DNA of 64,000 nucleotides, from contig NZ_PVTR01000002.1 in the NCBI RefSeq assembly GCF_003003005.1, positions 186,001 through 250,000 on the forward strand, given 5' to 3'. This document shows, one piece after another, positions 25,189 to 34,996 of this stretch. The notes below the pieces were generated by a model. It was not told where the DNA came from. It searched no databases and saw only the letters and a program-made list of their open reading frames with translations. Position 1 is the stretch's first letter; each line of letters starts with the position of its first letter. Source of the stretch: Mongoliibacter ruber (GTDB taxonomy: Bacteria; Bacteroidota; Bacteroidia; Cytophagales; Cyclobacteriaceae). Both the position numbers and the translations under genes were made by a program.

Positions 25189-25794
25189 ATGGCTTTTGAA
25201 CTACCAAAATTACCTTATGACTTTAATGCGCTAGAGCCGCATATCGATGCAAAAACTATGGAAATTCACCATGGTAAGCACCACAATGGCTATGTAACCA
25301 ACCTCAACAATGCAGTGGAAGGAACAGACATGGCTGGTAAGAGTATTGAAGATTTGATGAAAGTGGCTGGTTCTAACAATGCTGTAAGAAATAACGGCGG
25401 CGGACACTACAACCACAGTCTTTTTTGGGCTATTCTATCCCCTAACGGTGGTGGCAATCCGTCAGGCGAATTGGCTTCTGCAATTGATGCAAAGTTTGGT
25501 TCGTTGGATGCTTTTAAAGAGGAATTCGCCAAAGCTGCAGCAACTAGATTCGGATCAGGTTGGGCTTGGCTTTGTGTAGATGAGAAAAAAGAACTTTGCG
25601 TTTGCTCTTCTCCAAATCAAGATAACCCTTTGATGGATGTAGCTGAATGTCCAGGTACTCCAATTTTAGGTTTGGACGTATGGGAACATGCTTATTATTT
25701 AAACTACCAAAACAGAAGACCAGATTATGTTTCTGCATTCTGGAATGTGGTTAATTGGGACGAAGTCAGCAAAAGATATGCTGCAGCCAAATAA
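25189..25794 (+). CDS. sodA: Superoxide dismutase, Mn/Fe type
   Basis: The 201-aa cytoplasmic enzyme removes superoxide. Metal ligands are His27, His76 (GHYNHSLFW), Asp163 and His167 (DVWEHAYYL). The Gly-rich NNGGGHYNH motif and Gln144 in SPNQDNPLM are marks of the manganese type, but cambialistic use cannot be excluded. ATG at 25189 gives the canonical [10 protein letters not shown] start; an earlier ATG at 25162 would add nine atypical residues. A strong terminator follows. Confidence 0.94.
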   Translation: MAFELPKLPYDFNALEPHIDAKTMEIHHGKHHNGYVTNLNNAVEGTDMAGKSIEDLMKVAGSNNAVRNNGGGHYNHSLFWAILSPNGGGNPSGELASAIDAKFGSLDAFKEEFAKAAATRFGSGWAWLCVDEKKELCVCSSPNQDNPLMDVAECPGTPILGLDVWEHAYYLNYQNRRPDYVSAFWNVVNWDEVSKRYAAAK

Positions 25795-25818
25795 TCTTAT
25801 TTGGATATAAAAACATAG

Positions 25819-25844
25819 ACCCCGGTTTTGCCGGGGTTTTTTGT
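25819..25844 (+). terminator. sodA terminator
   Basis: ACCCCGG / CCGGGGT stem (25819-25825 with 25831-25837), five-base loop, then a T run. Confidence 0.85.
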
Positions 25845-25880
25845 TTTTACCCAAACAATCTATAGAATATGTATTCTTAG

Positions 25881-25905
25881 CGAACGGTAAAAGTGTTCGT
25901 TACCG
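25881..25905. promoter_or_regulatory. Operator-like inverted repeat upstream of an outer-membrane receptor
   Basis: CGGTAA (25885-25890) and TTACCG (25900-25905) form an inverted repeat with a 9-base spacer. A second overlapping pair, CGAAC (25881-25885) and GTTCG (25895-25899), lies within it. There is no T run, so it is not a terminator. It is 126 bases upstream of the ATG at 26031; a regulator-binding site is inferred. Confidence 0.35.
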
Positions 25906-26030
25906 ATACACCTCCTAAATACTGTTTTTTTATATAGTTCTCTTTTTCAGTTGTTTAGCATGTTTTTTCTTCGATGGCACTAATTTTTCAAATGAGTTGG
26001 CACAATGACATGAATACTAAACCAACTATC

Positions 26031-28463
26031 ATGAAAACTTCAACCCAGATTTTTGCAGCCTTGTTCTTTTTCTTTTTAGGAATGAGCAATTTAGCCGCTA
26101 AGGATATCAGCATTATTACCGGTCAGGTGACGGATGAGAAAGGAGAAGCACTTCCTTTTGCCAATGTTGCCATATTTGAAGCCGGCACGGAAAAACTTCT
26201 GACAGGTACTGTTTCGGATGAAAATGGGAAATTTTCCATAGAAACCTCTCGTACAGGTCAGGTGCAATTGGTGATTTCATCAATAGGCTTTGAGACTTTT
26301 AGATCCGATGCATTTGAAATCCAATCAGGCACAAACAGAGATTTTGGTCAGCTAAAAGTAACAGAAGAAGCAAGCAACCTATCTGAAGTTACAGTAAGGG
26401 CTACAAGACCAGAAATCATTATTGAAGCGGATAAAACTACCGTGAACGTAGAAGGCACTGTGATGGCAGAAGGCAATACTGCTCTTGATGTAATCGCTCG
26501 CTCACCTGGCATATTCGTAGATCAGGACAATAATATTGTGCTAAACGGCAGATCAGGCGTAACTGTCATGATCAATGACCGTCAAACTTACATGAGCGCC
26601 AGTGACCTCGCCAATTTCTTAAGGTCTATGCCAGCTGAGAATATCAAGAGTATTGAAATCATCAATAGCCCCACATCACGCTTTGACGCTGAAGGTGCTG
26701 CTGGAATCGTGAACATCAAGCTGAAGAAAAACAATATCGACGGGGTATTTGGAAATGTATCAGCCGGTGGAATGTATAATGGAATGTACAGCCCAAACAC
26801 GGGGTTGAGCCTCAATATCAAAAAAGGCAAATGGACCAACACAGCAAGCTTCAACTACAATCAGTTCAATTTTCAAAATGAACTCAATATCAACCGTGAA
26901 TTCCAACTAGATGAAGGTATCTCCAGATTTGAGCAAGAGAGTCCCATTACTACGCACAATGAGAGTATGTTTTTGCAAGCTGGTTCAGATTACGAAATCA
27001 ATGACAAGCACAGTGTAGGCATGAGTCTTCAGGCTTCCAAATACAATGGCAAGGATATCGGTAACTCGCTGACAAGAATAACCAACCCTGGCACTGAAGA
27101 CCTTTTATTTATCAAATCAGACAATGAGAGCTTTACTCATAACAATAGGCTATTCGGTAACTTCCACTACGTTGGGCTTTTGGATACACTAGGCACAAGA
27201 TTATCTGCCGATATAGATTTCACCAAAATGGTACAGGACAGCGAAGCATTGTTGACCAACTCCAATTGGGTGAATGACAATCAGGACCAGTCTAACCTGG
27301 ACTTTATCAAAACCATGAATGACATGGACTACAGGATTTTCACCGCAAAGGTCGACTTTGTAAAACCTTTCGGCAAAGGCAGAGTGCTGGAGACAGGTTT
27401 AAAAGGAAGCTGGGTGACTTCTGACAACAATCTGGATTTGAGTAGGGCCGTCGAGGAAGGACCATTTATCAATGATCCAAACAGCAATAAGTTTATTTAC
27501 GAAGAGAATGTCTTGGCTGCGTATGCTTCTTACAAAAGCAGCTTTTCCGAAAAAGTGAGTTTCCAAGCTGGATTGAGGGGAGAATATTCTGATATCACCG
27601 GTACTTCGGTGACACTTGATCAGGTCAACAAACAAAATTACTTTGACTTATTCCCAAGTTTATTCTTATCTCATAAGGTGAGTAAGGATTACCAAATCAA
27701 CTACAATGCGAATAGAAGGATCAGCAGACCAAACTATAGGCTTTTGAATCCATTCGTATTCTATATCGATCCATTGACAACGGAGCAAGGAAATCCTCAC
27801 CTGCGACCACAATACGCGCACAATTTCGAGATGAACCATGTATTGAAAGGTGCCTACCAATTTACCTTGGGATACGCATTGACCAACGATGTTTTCCAAC
27901 AGATTTTCACCCAGGATGAAGAAACAAGAATGACTACCACCTTTACGGACAACCTGGACAGGTCACAAAACTGGAACTTCAGGGCAATGATTCCCGTGGA
28001 GATCCGTCCTTGGTGGAATACCAGCAACATGCTACAAGTAACCCATTCACAATGGAAGTCTATGATCGGAGATGCTTTACTTGACGTGGCCCAGACCAAC
28101 CTGACTTTGCGCACCCAGCATACATTCAACTTACCTCACGGATTCCGTGCAGAATTGATGGGCATGTATGTAGGTCCCGCTCAATATGGCCAAGCAACTA
28201 TCAAAGGTTTCGGATGGGTGGACTTAGGAATTACCAAGCCATTGATGAAGGAAAAATTAACCTTGACAGTAAATGGCACTGACCTTTTCAGAAGTCAGAT
28301 TATCAATGCAGACGTGCAATTTGATAAAATCAATACCCAATTCAGACAGTACAGAAATACGCAGGGCGTAAGGATAACACTTCGGTATAAATTTGCTCAA
28401 GGAGAAAGCTTTAGGGTTGCCAATAGAAGTGGAAGTACTGAAGAAAGAAGTAGACTGGACTAA
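26031..28463 (+). CDS. TonB-dependent-receptor-like outer membrane beta-barrel protein (CarboxypepD_reg plus OMP_b-brl_3)
   Basis: The 810-aa protein has a signal peptide (residues 1-23), a carboxypeptidase-regulatory-like beta-sandwich (about 28-105: GQVTDEKGEALPFANVAI), a plug domain (about 115-220, with LDVIARSPGIFVDQDNNIVLNGRSG-type sequence) and a large barrel of the OMP_b-brl_3 type (about 370-800, containing YNANRRISRPNYRLLNPF). This group imports ligands or peptides across the outer membrane, or serves in secretion; the ligand is unknown. ATG at 26031 begins the signal peptide; the in-frame ATGs upstream are not part of it. No SusD-like partner is adjacent. Confidence 0.87.
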   Translation: MKTSTQIFAALFFFFLGMSNLAAKDISIITGQVTDEKGEALPFANVAIFEAGTEKLLTGTVSDENGKFSIETSRTGQVQLVISSIGFETFRSDAFEIQSGTNRDFGQLKVTEEASNLSEVTVRATRPEIIIEADKTTVNVEGTVMAEGNTALDVIARSPGIFVDQDNNIVLNGRSGVTVMINDRQTYMSASDLANFLRSMPAENIKSIEIINSPTSRFDAEGAAGIVNIKLKKNNIDGVFGNVSAGGMYNGMYSPNTGLSLNIKKGKWTNTASFNYNQFNFQNELNINREFQLDEGISRFEQESPITTHNESMFLQAGSDYEINDKHSVGMSLQASKYNGKDIGNSLTRITNPGTEDLLFIKSDNESFTHNNRLFGNFHYVGLLDTLGTRLSADIDFTKMVQDSEALLTNSNWVNDNQDQSNLDFIKTMNDMDYRIFTAKVDFVKPFGKGRVLETGLKGSWVTSDNNLDLSRAVEEGPFINDPNSNKFIYEENVLAAYASYKSSFSEKVSFQAGLRGEYSDITGTSVTLDQVNKQNYFDLFPSLFLSHKVSKDYQINYNANRRISRPNYRLLNPFVFYIDPLTTEQGNPHLRPQYAHNFEMNHVLKGAYQFTLGYALTNDVFQQIFTQDEETRMTTTFTDNLDRSQNWNFRAMIPVEIRPWWNTSNMLQVTHSQWKSMIGDALLDVAQTNLTLRTQHTFNLPHGFRAELMGMYVGPAQYGQATIKGFGWVDLGITKPLMKEKLTLTVNGTDLFRSQIINADVQFDKINTQFRQYRNTQGVRITLRYKFAQGESFRVANRSGSTEERSRLD

Positions 28464-28807
28464 AACTTAAAACACCATCAACGGTGTCAAAGGATTATTT
28501 ACAAGTCACTTTATTTACCACAAAAGGAAACAAAAGTCACGAAGGTTTATGGATAACAGACATCCTCCAGAATAAAAATACCAATCCAAAATCTGTTAAA
28601 AATTCGCCTTCTCTTTTGTTTCTTTTTGTCACTTTTGTGCTTCGTGAAAAATCTGTAAGTGAGATTGGCACAGCCCAATACTTAACAGATCAGTATAAAA
28701 AGGTTTTATAACCTGAGGGTTAAATAAAAATGGAGTATATGACTGCAGAAACTAGAGGTTTTTTAATAATTTGTAATAGTTTTAATCTTTTTCAATAACC
28801 ATCAACC
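28464..28807. repeat. Intergenic region with an imperfect inverted repeat
   Basis: No credible gene; an open frame at 28484-28711 lacks any protein-like pattern. The stretch around 28513-28543 (with AAAGTCACGAAG) is nearly the reverse complement of 28610-28652 (with CTTTTTGTCACTTTTGTGCT), giving a large imperfect inverted repeat of a kind seen between genes in Bacteroidota. The right 100 bases are AT-rich leader of the serine hydrolase. Confidence 0.4.
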
Positions 28808-30130
28808 ATGAAAAATCTCATCACATTTGTTATTTGCTTTGCTATTTGCTTATCTACCTTGATGGCTCAATCCATCGATACTCAAAAACTTGATGCATAC
28901 TTCGATTTGCTGGAGCAAAATGAAAAGCTTTCAGGTACTGTTGCCATCTCCGAAAAGGGAAAAGTAATCTATACCAGAGGCTTTGGGTATGCAGACAAGC
29001 AAAGTAAAAGAAAACCAGATGAAAACACGAAATTCAGAATTGGCTCAATCTCCAAAATGTTTACTTCAGTCTTGGTTTTTCAGGCTATTGAAGAAAACAA
29101 ACTAAGCCTAAATACAAAACTTGACCAGTTTTTCCCCGAAGTTCCAAATGCTTCTTCTATATCCATTGATGACCTTTTGAGTCATAGAAGCGGTATTTTT
29201 AACCTAACCAATAGTCCAGAATACCTTACTTATCATACACAGGCCAAAACAAGAGAAGAGCTTTTGAAGACCATAGCAGATTACGAGTCCATCTTCGAGC
29301 CAGGAACAAAAGCTGACTACAGCAATTCCAATTATTTGCTCTTGAGCTGGATATTAGAAGATGTATTTGAAAAACCATATACCGAAATGGTGGATATATA
29401 CATTGCCAAACCTCTAGGTCTCAAAAACACCAAAGTAGGGACAAAAATTTTGGGCGATCAAAATGAAGCTTTTTCTTATAATTTGATTGGAAATTGGGAG
29501 CTATCGCAAGAAACCGATATGTCTATTCCCTTGGGTGCGGGTGCTATTGTTTCGACCCCTACTGATTTATTGAAATTTTTACAAAGTCTTTTTGAACAAC
29601 AATTGATTTCTGGTGAGAGTTTGGAGACCATGACAGATATCAGAGATGGTTTTGGCAGAGGCGCTTTAGTGATTCCATTCAAAGACAAAAAATCCTTTGG
29701 TCACACGGGAGGAATTGATGAATTTAGGTCCATGGCCAGTTACTTTCTAGAAGAGGATTTTGGATTCGCTATGATTGCTAATGCACAGGATTATAACCCC
29801 AATGACGTAGCTTTATTTGTATTGAACAGCTATTTTGGAAATGATCCTGAATTACCCTCCTTTGAAGAAGTGAGTGTATCAGAAGAAGAATTGGACCAAT
29901 TTATAGGAGAGTATGGGGCTGAAGGGTTCCCTTTAACCATTTCGGTCAAAAGAGAAGGCAAAAGACTAATCGGGCAAGCGACCGGTCAGGGAGCATTTCC
30001 AATGCGATATGATGGGGAAAATACATTTTCCTTTGCGCAAGCTGGCTTGGTAATGGAGTTTTTCCCTGAAGATGATCTGATGGTCATGAAACAATCCGGA
30101 ATGGAGTTCAAATTGACCAGAAATAAATAA
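28808..30130 (+). CDS. Serine hydrolase of the class C beta-lactamase/PBP4-like fold, exported
   Basis: The 440-aa protein has a signal peptide (residues 1-21) and a penicillin-binding/beta-lactamase domain. The catalytic SxxK is Ser80-Ile-Ser-Lys83; YSNSN near residue 176 is the YxN motif and HTGG near 299 is the KTG-like motif. A small C-terminal beta domain (about 360-440) follows, as in D-aminopeptidase/esterase relatives. Such proteins are usually esterases or peptidases rather than antibiotic-degrading lactamases. It is a single gene with its own terminator. Confidence 0.88.
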   Translation: MKNLITFVICFAICLSTLMAQSIDTQKLDAYFDLLEQNEKLSGTVAISEKGKVIYTRGFGYADKQSKRKPDENTKFRIGSISKMFTSVLVFQAIEENKLSLNTKLDQFFPEVPNASSISIDDLLSHRSGIFNLTNSPEYLTYHTQAKTREELLKTIADYESIFEPGTKADYSNSNYLLLSWILEDVFEKPYTEMVDIYIAKPLGLKNTKVGTKILGDQNEAFSYNLIGNWELSQETDMSIPLGAGAIVSTPTDLLKFLQSLFEQQLISGESLETMTDIRDGFGRGALVIPFKDKKSFGHTGGIDEFRSMASYFLEEDFGFAMIANAQDYNPNDVALFVLNSYFGNDPELPSFEEVSVSEEELDQFIGEYGAEGFPLTISVKREGKRLIGQATGQGAFPMRYDGENTFSFAQAGLVMEFFPEDDLMVMKQSGMEFKLTRNK

Positions 30131-30151
30131 TATATTCTTCAGTTTTCAGGT

Positions 30152-30190
30152 AAAAAAGCCGAATCAAGCAAGGTTTGATTCGGCCTTCTT
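30152..30190. terminator. Terminator between serine hydrolase and Wzi-like genes
   Basis: Stem GCCGAATCAA (30158-30167) / TTGATTCGGC (30175-30184), A run before and T-rich after. It serves the convergent pair. Confidence 0.8.
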
Positions 30191-31893
30191 TATTTTAAAA
30201 TATAGCTCACGCCTAAGGTAGCGACGAAATTTTTCCTGTCAAGCCCAGGCACAAAGTATTGATCGGGTTGGTTTTCTAAAAACCACATATAGTTTAGCGT
30301 ATTGACATACTGGAAATTACCGTGAACCAAAAGGTTCCCAAACCTCCAATCAGCCACCAAGGAAGGCACCAAGTCTACATACTTGTTTCTCCAATCTTTG
30401 GATGCTTCGTATCTGAAATAATAAAAGTCATTGTTGTATACTATCCTTTCAAAGTGGAAGGCAATCCTGTTGAAATCTTTTACCCAACCGATTTCTATCC
30501 AGTTCACATTTGCAGCCGGACCATATCCCACACCCAGAACTTGGCCATTGTGGGTATAGCCATGTCTGACATGGTCGTGGATATACCAAGTATCAAGGTT
30601 GCGGATGGACTCACGTATGGTTTGTCCTGTTTGCGTCATTTCAGCACTGATTTGTAAGAAAGAGCCTTCTTTCCTCAATGGCATCAGGTTGGAAAATCCA
30701 AGTGTAAACCCTCTATTTCTTTCAGGAGTGATCAAAAATTCACTCATTCTTCTGCTATTGCCATTGGTGCCATATTCTCCATAAAATTCGAAATGACCTT
30801 CCTGACTGATCCATCTAAAAAAGCCTGAACTGAATTGTTGACGCTTGTCTCTGATTGGGTTTTCCACACTTGAGAAACCTTTTTGACCATTGAAAAACGG
30901 CACATAGTCGCCTAACCTGTCCATGTCCTGCCTGTACAAATGATTGGTTGCTGAGTAGCCCAAAAATAAACCAGGTACCCACTTGGGTTGGTAACTCAAA
31001 ATGATGCCTGAAAGATATCGCCCGTCCACACTCCGCTTTGGGATATGAACTGGATTGTTCTGAATGGTGTAGTCGGCGTGAGGAGGGAGAAATCTGGAAC
31101 CATTCAAAAAGCCCGCTATCATTTGTCCTTCAAAATGTCCTACAGGAGTTTCTATAGGTTTTCTGGTGTTGGCTGTAAAATGCATAAACCCTTGCGCATT
31201 ATTACTCAGAATCAGAGAATTTCTGCGGGAGGGACCCCACCAAAGGTTTTCAGTAGATACACCCACAGAGAAACCCTCCAAGTTGTACCTGATGCTCGAT
31301 TGTCCTGGTAAAAATCTTACATAACGACTGGTTCCAAACCTTTCAGGTGTATCAATCCTATTCATGTATTCATAGTAAAAAAGAATAGTAGACTGATGTT
31401 CTATCGGAAATCCGGAGAAATCCCGGTTGGCGGCGATAAGAAGTTCAGGTTGAAACTGTATGCTAAGGCCACCTTGTTCCAAGTAAATCCCACCTGATAA
31501 AACATGTTGAAATCCCCTATTGGGAATCATAGCCCCATTATTCAAGCCAAAAGGATATTCCGAATTGAATTGAGTCCTATAGGTGAAAGGCATAGCCATA
31601 AGCGTTCCTTCATCATCTTGACCGTATTTTCTATGAAATGTAGAGGTATCAAAATCAGTAAAGGTACTGTCTAAATCAATCCCATTGTACCTTTGAAAAG
31701 CATCCATAGGATATAGTGGCCTTATGGCAAAAGAAGAACTCCCATCCAACTTTCCGAGAAGCTGCATCCTGCGCATATATTCCTCCAGTACAGGTGTATT
31801 TAAAGGCACCGTTTGACCAAATGCGCATACCGGACCAATAAGCAAAAAACTGAAAACAGCGATCTTTTTTAAAATAGAATCTAAGCTCCTCAT
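30190..31893 (-). CDS. Capsule assembly Wzi-like outer membrane protein
   Basis: The 567-aa protein has a signal peptide (about residues 1-27, ending AFGQ) and resembles the Wzi family of outer-membrane barrels that hold capsular polysaccharide at the surface: the N-terminal VPLNTPVLEEYMRRMQLLGKL and the central WWGPSRRNSLILSNNAQGF and YDGRYLSGI-type segments. The C-terminus ends as a beta-strand (TLGVSYILK), typical of barrels. ATG at 31893 overlaps the stop of the upstream lipoprotein gene by 4 bases (ATGA), which decides the start. It is close to wecB, a sugar-nucleotide gene. Confidence 0.82.
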   Translation of the reverse strand: MRSLDSILKKIAVFSFLLIGPVCAFGQTVPLNTPVLEEYMRRMQLLGKLDGSSSFAIRPLYPMDAFQRYNGIDLDSTFTDFDTSTFHRKYGQDDEGTLMAMPFTYRTQFNSEYPFGLNNGAMIPNRGFQHVLSGGIYLEQGGLSIQFQPELLIAANRDFSGFPIEHQSTILFYYEYMNRIDTPERFGTSRYVRFLPGQSSIRYNLEGFSVGVSTENLWWGPSRRNSLILSNNAQGFMHFTANTRKPIETPVGHFEGQMIAGFLNGSRFLPPHADYTIQNNPVHIPKRSVDGRYLSGIILSYQPKWVPGLFLGYSATNHLYRQDMDRLGDYVPFFNGQKGFSSVENPIRDKRQQFSSGFFRWISQEGHFEFYGEYGTNGNSRRMSEFLITPERNRGFTLGFSNLMPLRKEGSFLQISAEMTQTGQTIRESIRNLDTWYIHDHVRHGYTHNGQVLGVGYGPAANVNWIEIGWVKDFNRIAFHFERIVYNNDFYYFRYEASKDWRNKYVDLVPSLVADWRFGNLLVHGNFQYVNTLNYMWFLENQPDQYFVPGLDRKNFVATLGVSYILK

Positions 31894-32555
31894 ATGACCA
31901 CCATTGTTGTGATTTTTATTTCTCCTATAGACCAACTCTCATCGCACAAAGGATCCGGCGAGTTGGTTTGTACCAATTCATCTCCGAGCGTTACTTTCAC
32001 AGAAGACGCAGAATGCTTAATCAGCTTTGTAACCCTATATTTGGTTGTATATCTCTGAAAAGCCCCAAAAAGGCATAGCCCAGGAATGTTTGTTTCTATT
32101 GCCCCTGACTTAGGATCGTTCTGACGAAAGTAATTATTAGGGTAGGATTGCTTGAGACAAAAAAGTGACTCACATGGGGAGTTTGAAAAGGTTGTCCTAA
32201 CAATATCTTGTCCATCTACTTTCATATACCATATATCAGGACCGCTGACTCCATCGTCAGGATTTCCATCCCAAGAATCGTGGATCCATAGTTCAACCTC
32301 CACTTTTATGACATTATGTCCTGGAAGATCATTTAAAGTAACAGAAACTTCTTCATTGTGATAATATCCCAATAGCGTATCCTGCCTGAAAATAAAAAGT
32401 CTCCCGTTTTCAAAATTAGCCAGATTCAAAGTGGTAAAATCATTCGAATAAACAATCTCTTCACTTTCCAATGTATCTTCACAGGAAACTAAAACTAGGA
32501 TCAGGAATAAAATGATTGTAATAAGGGGTAAACTACCTGATTTATGAAGGTGCAT
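31890..32555 (-). CDS. Lipoprotein of unknown function upstream of the Wzi-like gene
   Basis: The 221-aa protein has a signal peptide with the lipobox LVSC (Cys at about residue 25). The mature part is rich in beta-type sequence, with VIKVEVELWIHDSWDGNPDDGVSGPDIWYMKVDG, which suggests a calcium-binding jelly-roll or lectin-like fold, and four further cysteines that may form disulfides. I do not recognise the family. It is translationally coupled to the Wzi-like gene, so it may help bind surface polysaccharide. ATG at 32555 is preferred to a TTG nine bases upstream. Confidence 0.72.
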   Translation of the reverse strand: MHLHKSGSLPLITIILFLILVLVSCEDTLESEEIVYSNDFTTLNLANFENGRLFIFRQDTLLGYYHNEEVSVTLNDLPGHNVIKVEVELWIHDSWDGNPDDGVSGPDIWYMKVDGQDIVRTTFSNSPCESLFCLKQSYPNNYFRQNDPKSGAIETNIPGLCLFGAFQRYTTKYRVTKLIKHSASSVKVTLGDELVQTNSPDPLCDESWSIGEIKITTMVVI

Positions 32556-32730
32556 AATGTACAATTACTTTACTCAAAGTTTCAACTTATTAACAAAACT
32601 TTGATTACAACAAATAAACGAAAAAACAACCAAATTTAGCCTATAATCCAAGGCAATACTCACACCTATTGATTTGGCCTGCTTTGATTATTGGTTAACT
32701 TGCATCTTGGAAATATTAATCTTTTAGATC

Positions 32731-33828
32731 ATGATCAAACTAACTTTAGTAGCGGGAGCAAGACCAAATTTTATGAAAATTGCCCCGATTATCCACGCGA
32801 TAATAAAATCCAAATCCGAGGGAAATGCAATTGATTACAGACTTATCCACACTGGACAGCATTATGACAAGAAGATGTCGGGTGATTTTTTTGAACAACT
32901 GAATATTCCTGAGCCTCATGCCAATCTAGGCGGTGGCGGAGGCACGCAAGCCGAACAGACTGCCGCTATCATGATTGCTTTTGAAAAAGAGTTGATGGAA
33001 AATAGGCCTGATCTTGTGATTGTGGTAGGTGATGTGACTTCCACTTTGGCTTGTTCTATTGCTGCCAAAAAACTGGTGATTGACGTCGCCCATGTGGAAG
33101 GTGGCATCAGGTCAGGAGACCTCAGCATGCCGGAAGAAATCAACAGAATGGTGACTGACAGTATCACAGATCATTTTTTCACTACCTCTGAAATCGCCAA
33201 CACTAACCTGAGGAACCTGGGGTTTTCAGAAGACAAAATCCACTTTGTAGGCAACACCATGATTGATACACTGATGGCCAATATGCCTAAATTCAAGAAG
33301 CCGGAAGGAGAAATTTTCGAGAAAATCCAGCCAAAGGAATACTTTGTGATGACCATGCATCGACCAGCAAATGTCGATCAAGAAGAAAAACTGAAAGAAA
33401 TGATTCAAGCGATCATCACAGGCACACAAGGACTTCCAGTGATTTTTCCGGTACATCCACGTACTGCCAAAAACCTGCAAAACATGGGAATCAATCATGA
33501 ATCTTTACATATGACCGAGCCATTAAGTTACCTGGAGTTCAATTACCTGGTCAAAAATGCAAAAGGTGTCATCACAGATTCAGGAGGGATCACGGAGGAA
33601 GCTTCAGTCATGAATGTGCCCTGTATCACACTTAGAGACAATACTGAAAGAGCTGAAACAATTGAATTGGGCACAAACGAATTAATTGGTACTGACCCGA
33701 TAAAACTTGCTCCTTATTTAGACAAATTGATGAAGGGAGAATGGAAAAGTTATAAAGGTATTCCGCTTTGGGATGGAAAGACTTCTGAACGTATTGTAGA
33801 AAAAATCTTAGACATCTATACAAAATGA
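32731..33828 (+). CDS. wecB: UDP-N-acetylglucosamine 2-epimerase, non-hydrolysing
   Basis: The 365-aa cytoplasmic enzyme converts UDP-GlcNAc to UDP-ManNAc for surface polysaccharide synthesis. Visible marks: GARPNFMKIAPI near residue 9, HTGQHYDKKMS near 41, HVEGGIRSGD near 118, MHRPANVD near 211 and TDSGGITEEA near 281. The next gene starts in its stop codon (4-base overlap), so it heads an operon with a cupin and a two-component system. Confidence 0.93.
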   Translation: MIKLTLVAGARPNFMKIAPIIHAIIKSKSEGNAIDYRLIHTGQHYDKKMSGDFFEQLNIPEPHANLGGGGGTQAEQTAAIMIAFEKELMENRPDLVIVVGDVTSTLACSIAAKKLVIDVAHVEGGIRSGDLSMPEEINRMVTDSITDHFFTTSEIANTNLRNLGFSEDKIHFVGNTMIDTLMANMPKFKKPEGEIFEKIQPKEYFVMTMHRPANVDQEEKLKEMIQAIITGTQGLPVIFPVHPRTAKNLQNMGINHESLHMTEPLSYLEFNYLVKNAKGVITDSGGITEEASVMNVPCITLRDNTERAETIELGTNELIGTDPIKLAPYLDKLMKGEWKSYKGIPLWDGKTSERIVEKILDIYTK

Positions 33829-34301
33829 AACGAGTAGCCCAACTTGTAAAAGACCTTAACCTACAACCTCATCCAGAGGGTGGCTATTATGCAGAGACTT
33901 ACAGGTCTGAATGGCAATTATCCACAGACCATGGTCCAAGGAGCCTGATGACCTGTATCTATTTTCTTCTGACATCAGAGAATTCCTCCAAGTTTCATCA
34001 GATCAAAAGTGATGAAATGTGGTTTTATCATGAAGGAAGTCCTCTGACTGTACATGTCTTGAGCGAAGATGGCTACAGCAAGCTACTTGTAGGCCCTTCT
34101 GATAAAGTTGGCCATCTTCCATACCAAATGGTCAGCAGTGGGGTAGTGTTTGGTTCGACCGTAGATGAAAAAGACAGTTACAGTTTGGTCTCCTGTGTAG
34201 TTGCCCCAGGTTTTGACTTCAAAGATTTCAAACTATTTGAAACTGAGGAATTGCTTCAGCTTTGGCCTGAACATGAGGAAATCATTAAAAAGTTGACATA
34301 A
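33825..34301 (+). CDS. DUF985-family cupin protein
   Basis: The 158-aa protein is a single-domain cupin of the DUF985 (Cupin_5) family: LQPHPEGGYYAETYRS near residue 13, IYFLLTSENSSKFHQIKSDEMWFYHEGSPLTVH-type core near 45-77, and a C-terminal VAPGFDFKDFKLFE. His and Glu residues in the core fit sugar or metal binding. The function of the family is unknown. It is coupled to wecB by a 4-base overlap and to the response regulator by a 2-base gap; a link to sugar-nucleotide or polysaccharide metabolism is inferred. Confidence 0.85.
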   Translation: MKRVAQLVKDLNLQPHPEGGYYAETYRSEWQLSTDHGPRSLMTCIYFLLTSENSSKFHQIKSDEMWFYHEGSPLTVHVLSEDGYSKLLVGPSDKVGHLPYQMVSSGVVFGSTVDEKDSYSLVSCVVAPGFDFKDFKLFETEELLQLWPEHEEIIKKLT

Positions 34302-34303
34302 AT

Positions 34304-34996
34304 ATGTACAAGGCCTCCATTTTGTTGATAGAAGATGATGATAGGCTCTCGTGGGTAATCAAGAAAGGTTTGGAAGAAAAAGGCTATGAAGTAGTTCAGT
34401 CCTTTGATGGAACCATGGGTTTAAGACTTTTTGAAGGTGGAGGTTTCGATTTGATTATCACCGATTTGATCCTACCCAAAATCAATGGTCTGGACTTATG
34501 TAAAAAAATCAGGGAAAAGGATAAGTCAATTCCAATCATCATGTTGACAGCCTTGGGCACTACAGATGATAAGGTGGAAGGCTTTGATGCCGGTGCTGAT
34601 GATTACCTGGTAAAACCTTTTGACTTTAGGGAATTGTGGGTTAGGATTAAAACGCTACTCAAAAGAGCTGGCATGAGTAGAGAAAAATTACCTGATCCAC
34701 ACATCAGGTATGCTGATCTTGAAATCAATACCGATCTAAAAAAAGCATTCCGATCAGGACGTGAGCTCAAACTCACACCAAAAGAATATAATCTCCTAAG
34801 CTATTTATTACGAAATCCCGAAAGAGTCCTGAGCCGTGAAGAAATTTCAAGGGACGTCTGGGGGGTGAGTTTTGATACAGGTACTAATTTTATTGATGTT
34901 TATATCAATTACCTTAGGAAAAAAGTAGACAAACCCTTTGCTACCAAATTGATTCATACCCGCTCGGGTATGGGTTTTATACTCCAACAATCATGA
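34304..34996 (+). CDS. OmpR-type response regulator
   Basis: The 230-aa protein has a receiver domain (about residues 5-118) with acidic pocket EDDD (10-13), phospho-acceptor Asp54 in IITDLILP, and Lys104 in YLVKPFD. A winged-helix DNA-binding domain follows (about 130-228), with the recognition-helix region TNFIDVYINYLRKKVDKPF. It would be phosphorylated by the next gene's kinase, which overlaps its stop by 4 bases. Target genes may include its own operon or the outer-membrane protein gene downstream. Confidence 0.93.
   Translation: MYKASILLIEDDDRLSWVIKKGLEEKGYEVVQSFDGTMGLRLFEGGGFDLIITDLILPKINGLDLCKKIREKDKSIPIIMLTALGTTDDKVEGFDAGADDYLVKPFDFRELWVRIKTLLKRAGMSREKLPDPHIRYADLEINTDLKKAFRSGRELKLTPKEYNLLSYLLRNPERVLSREEISRDVWGVSFDTGTNFIDVYINYLRKKVDKPFATKLIHTRSGMGFILQQS

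Noticed and set aside
28484-28711. Open frame of 75 codons after the receptor gene
   Set aside because: It runs through the inverted repeat, has no protein-like pattern and no promoter.
28808-30130. Antibiotic-resistance beta-lactamase
   Set aside because: The SxxK-YxN-HTGG pattern is shared by many esterases and peptidases of this fold; nothing indicates a true lactamase.
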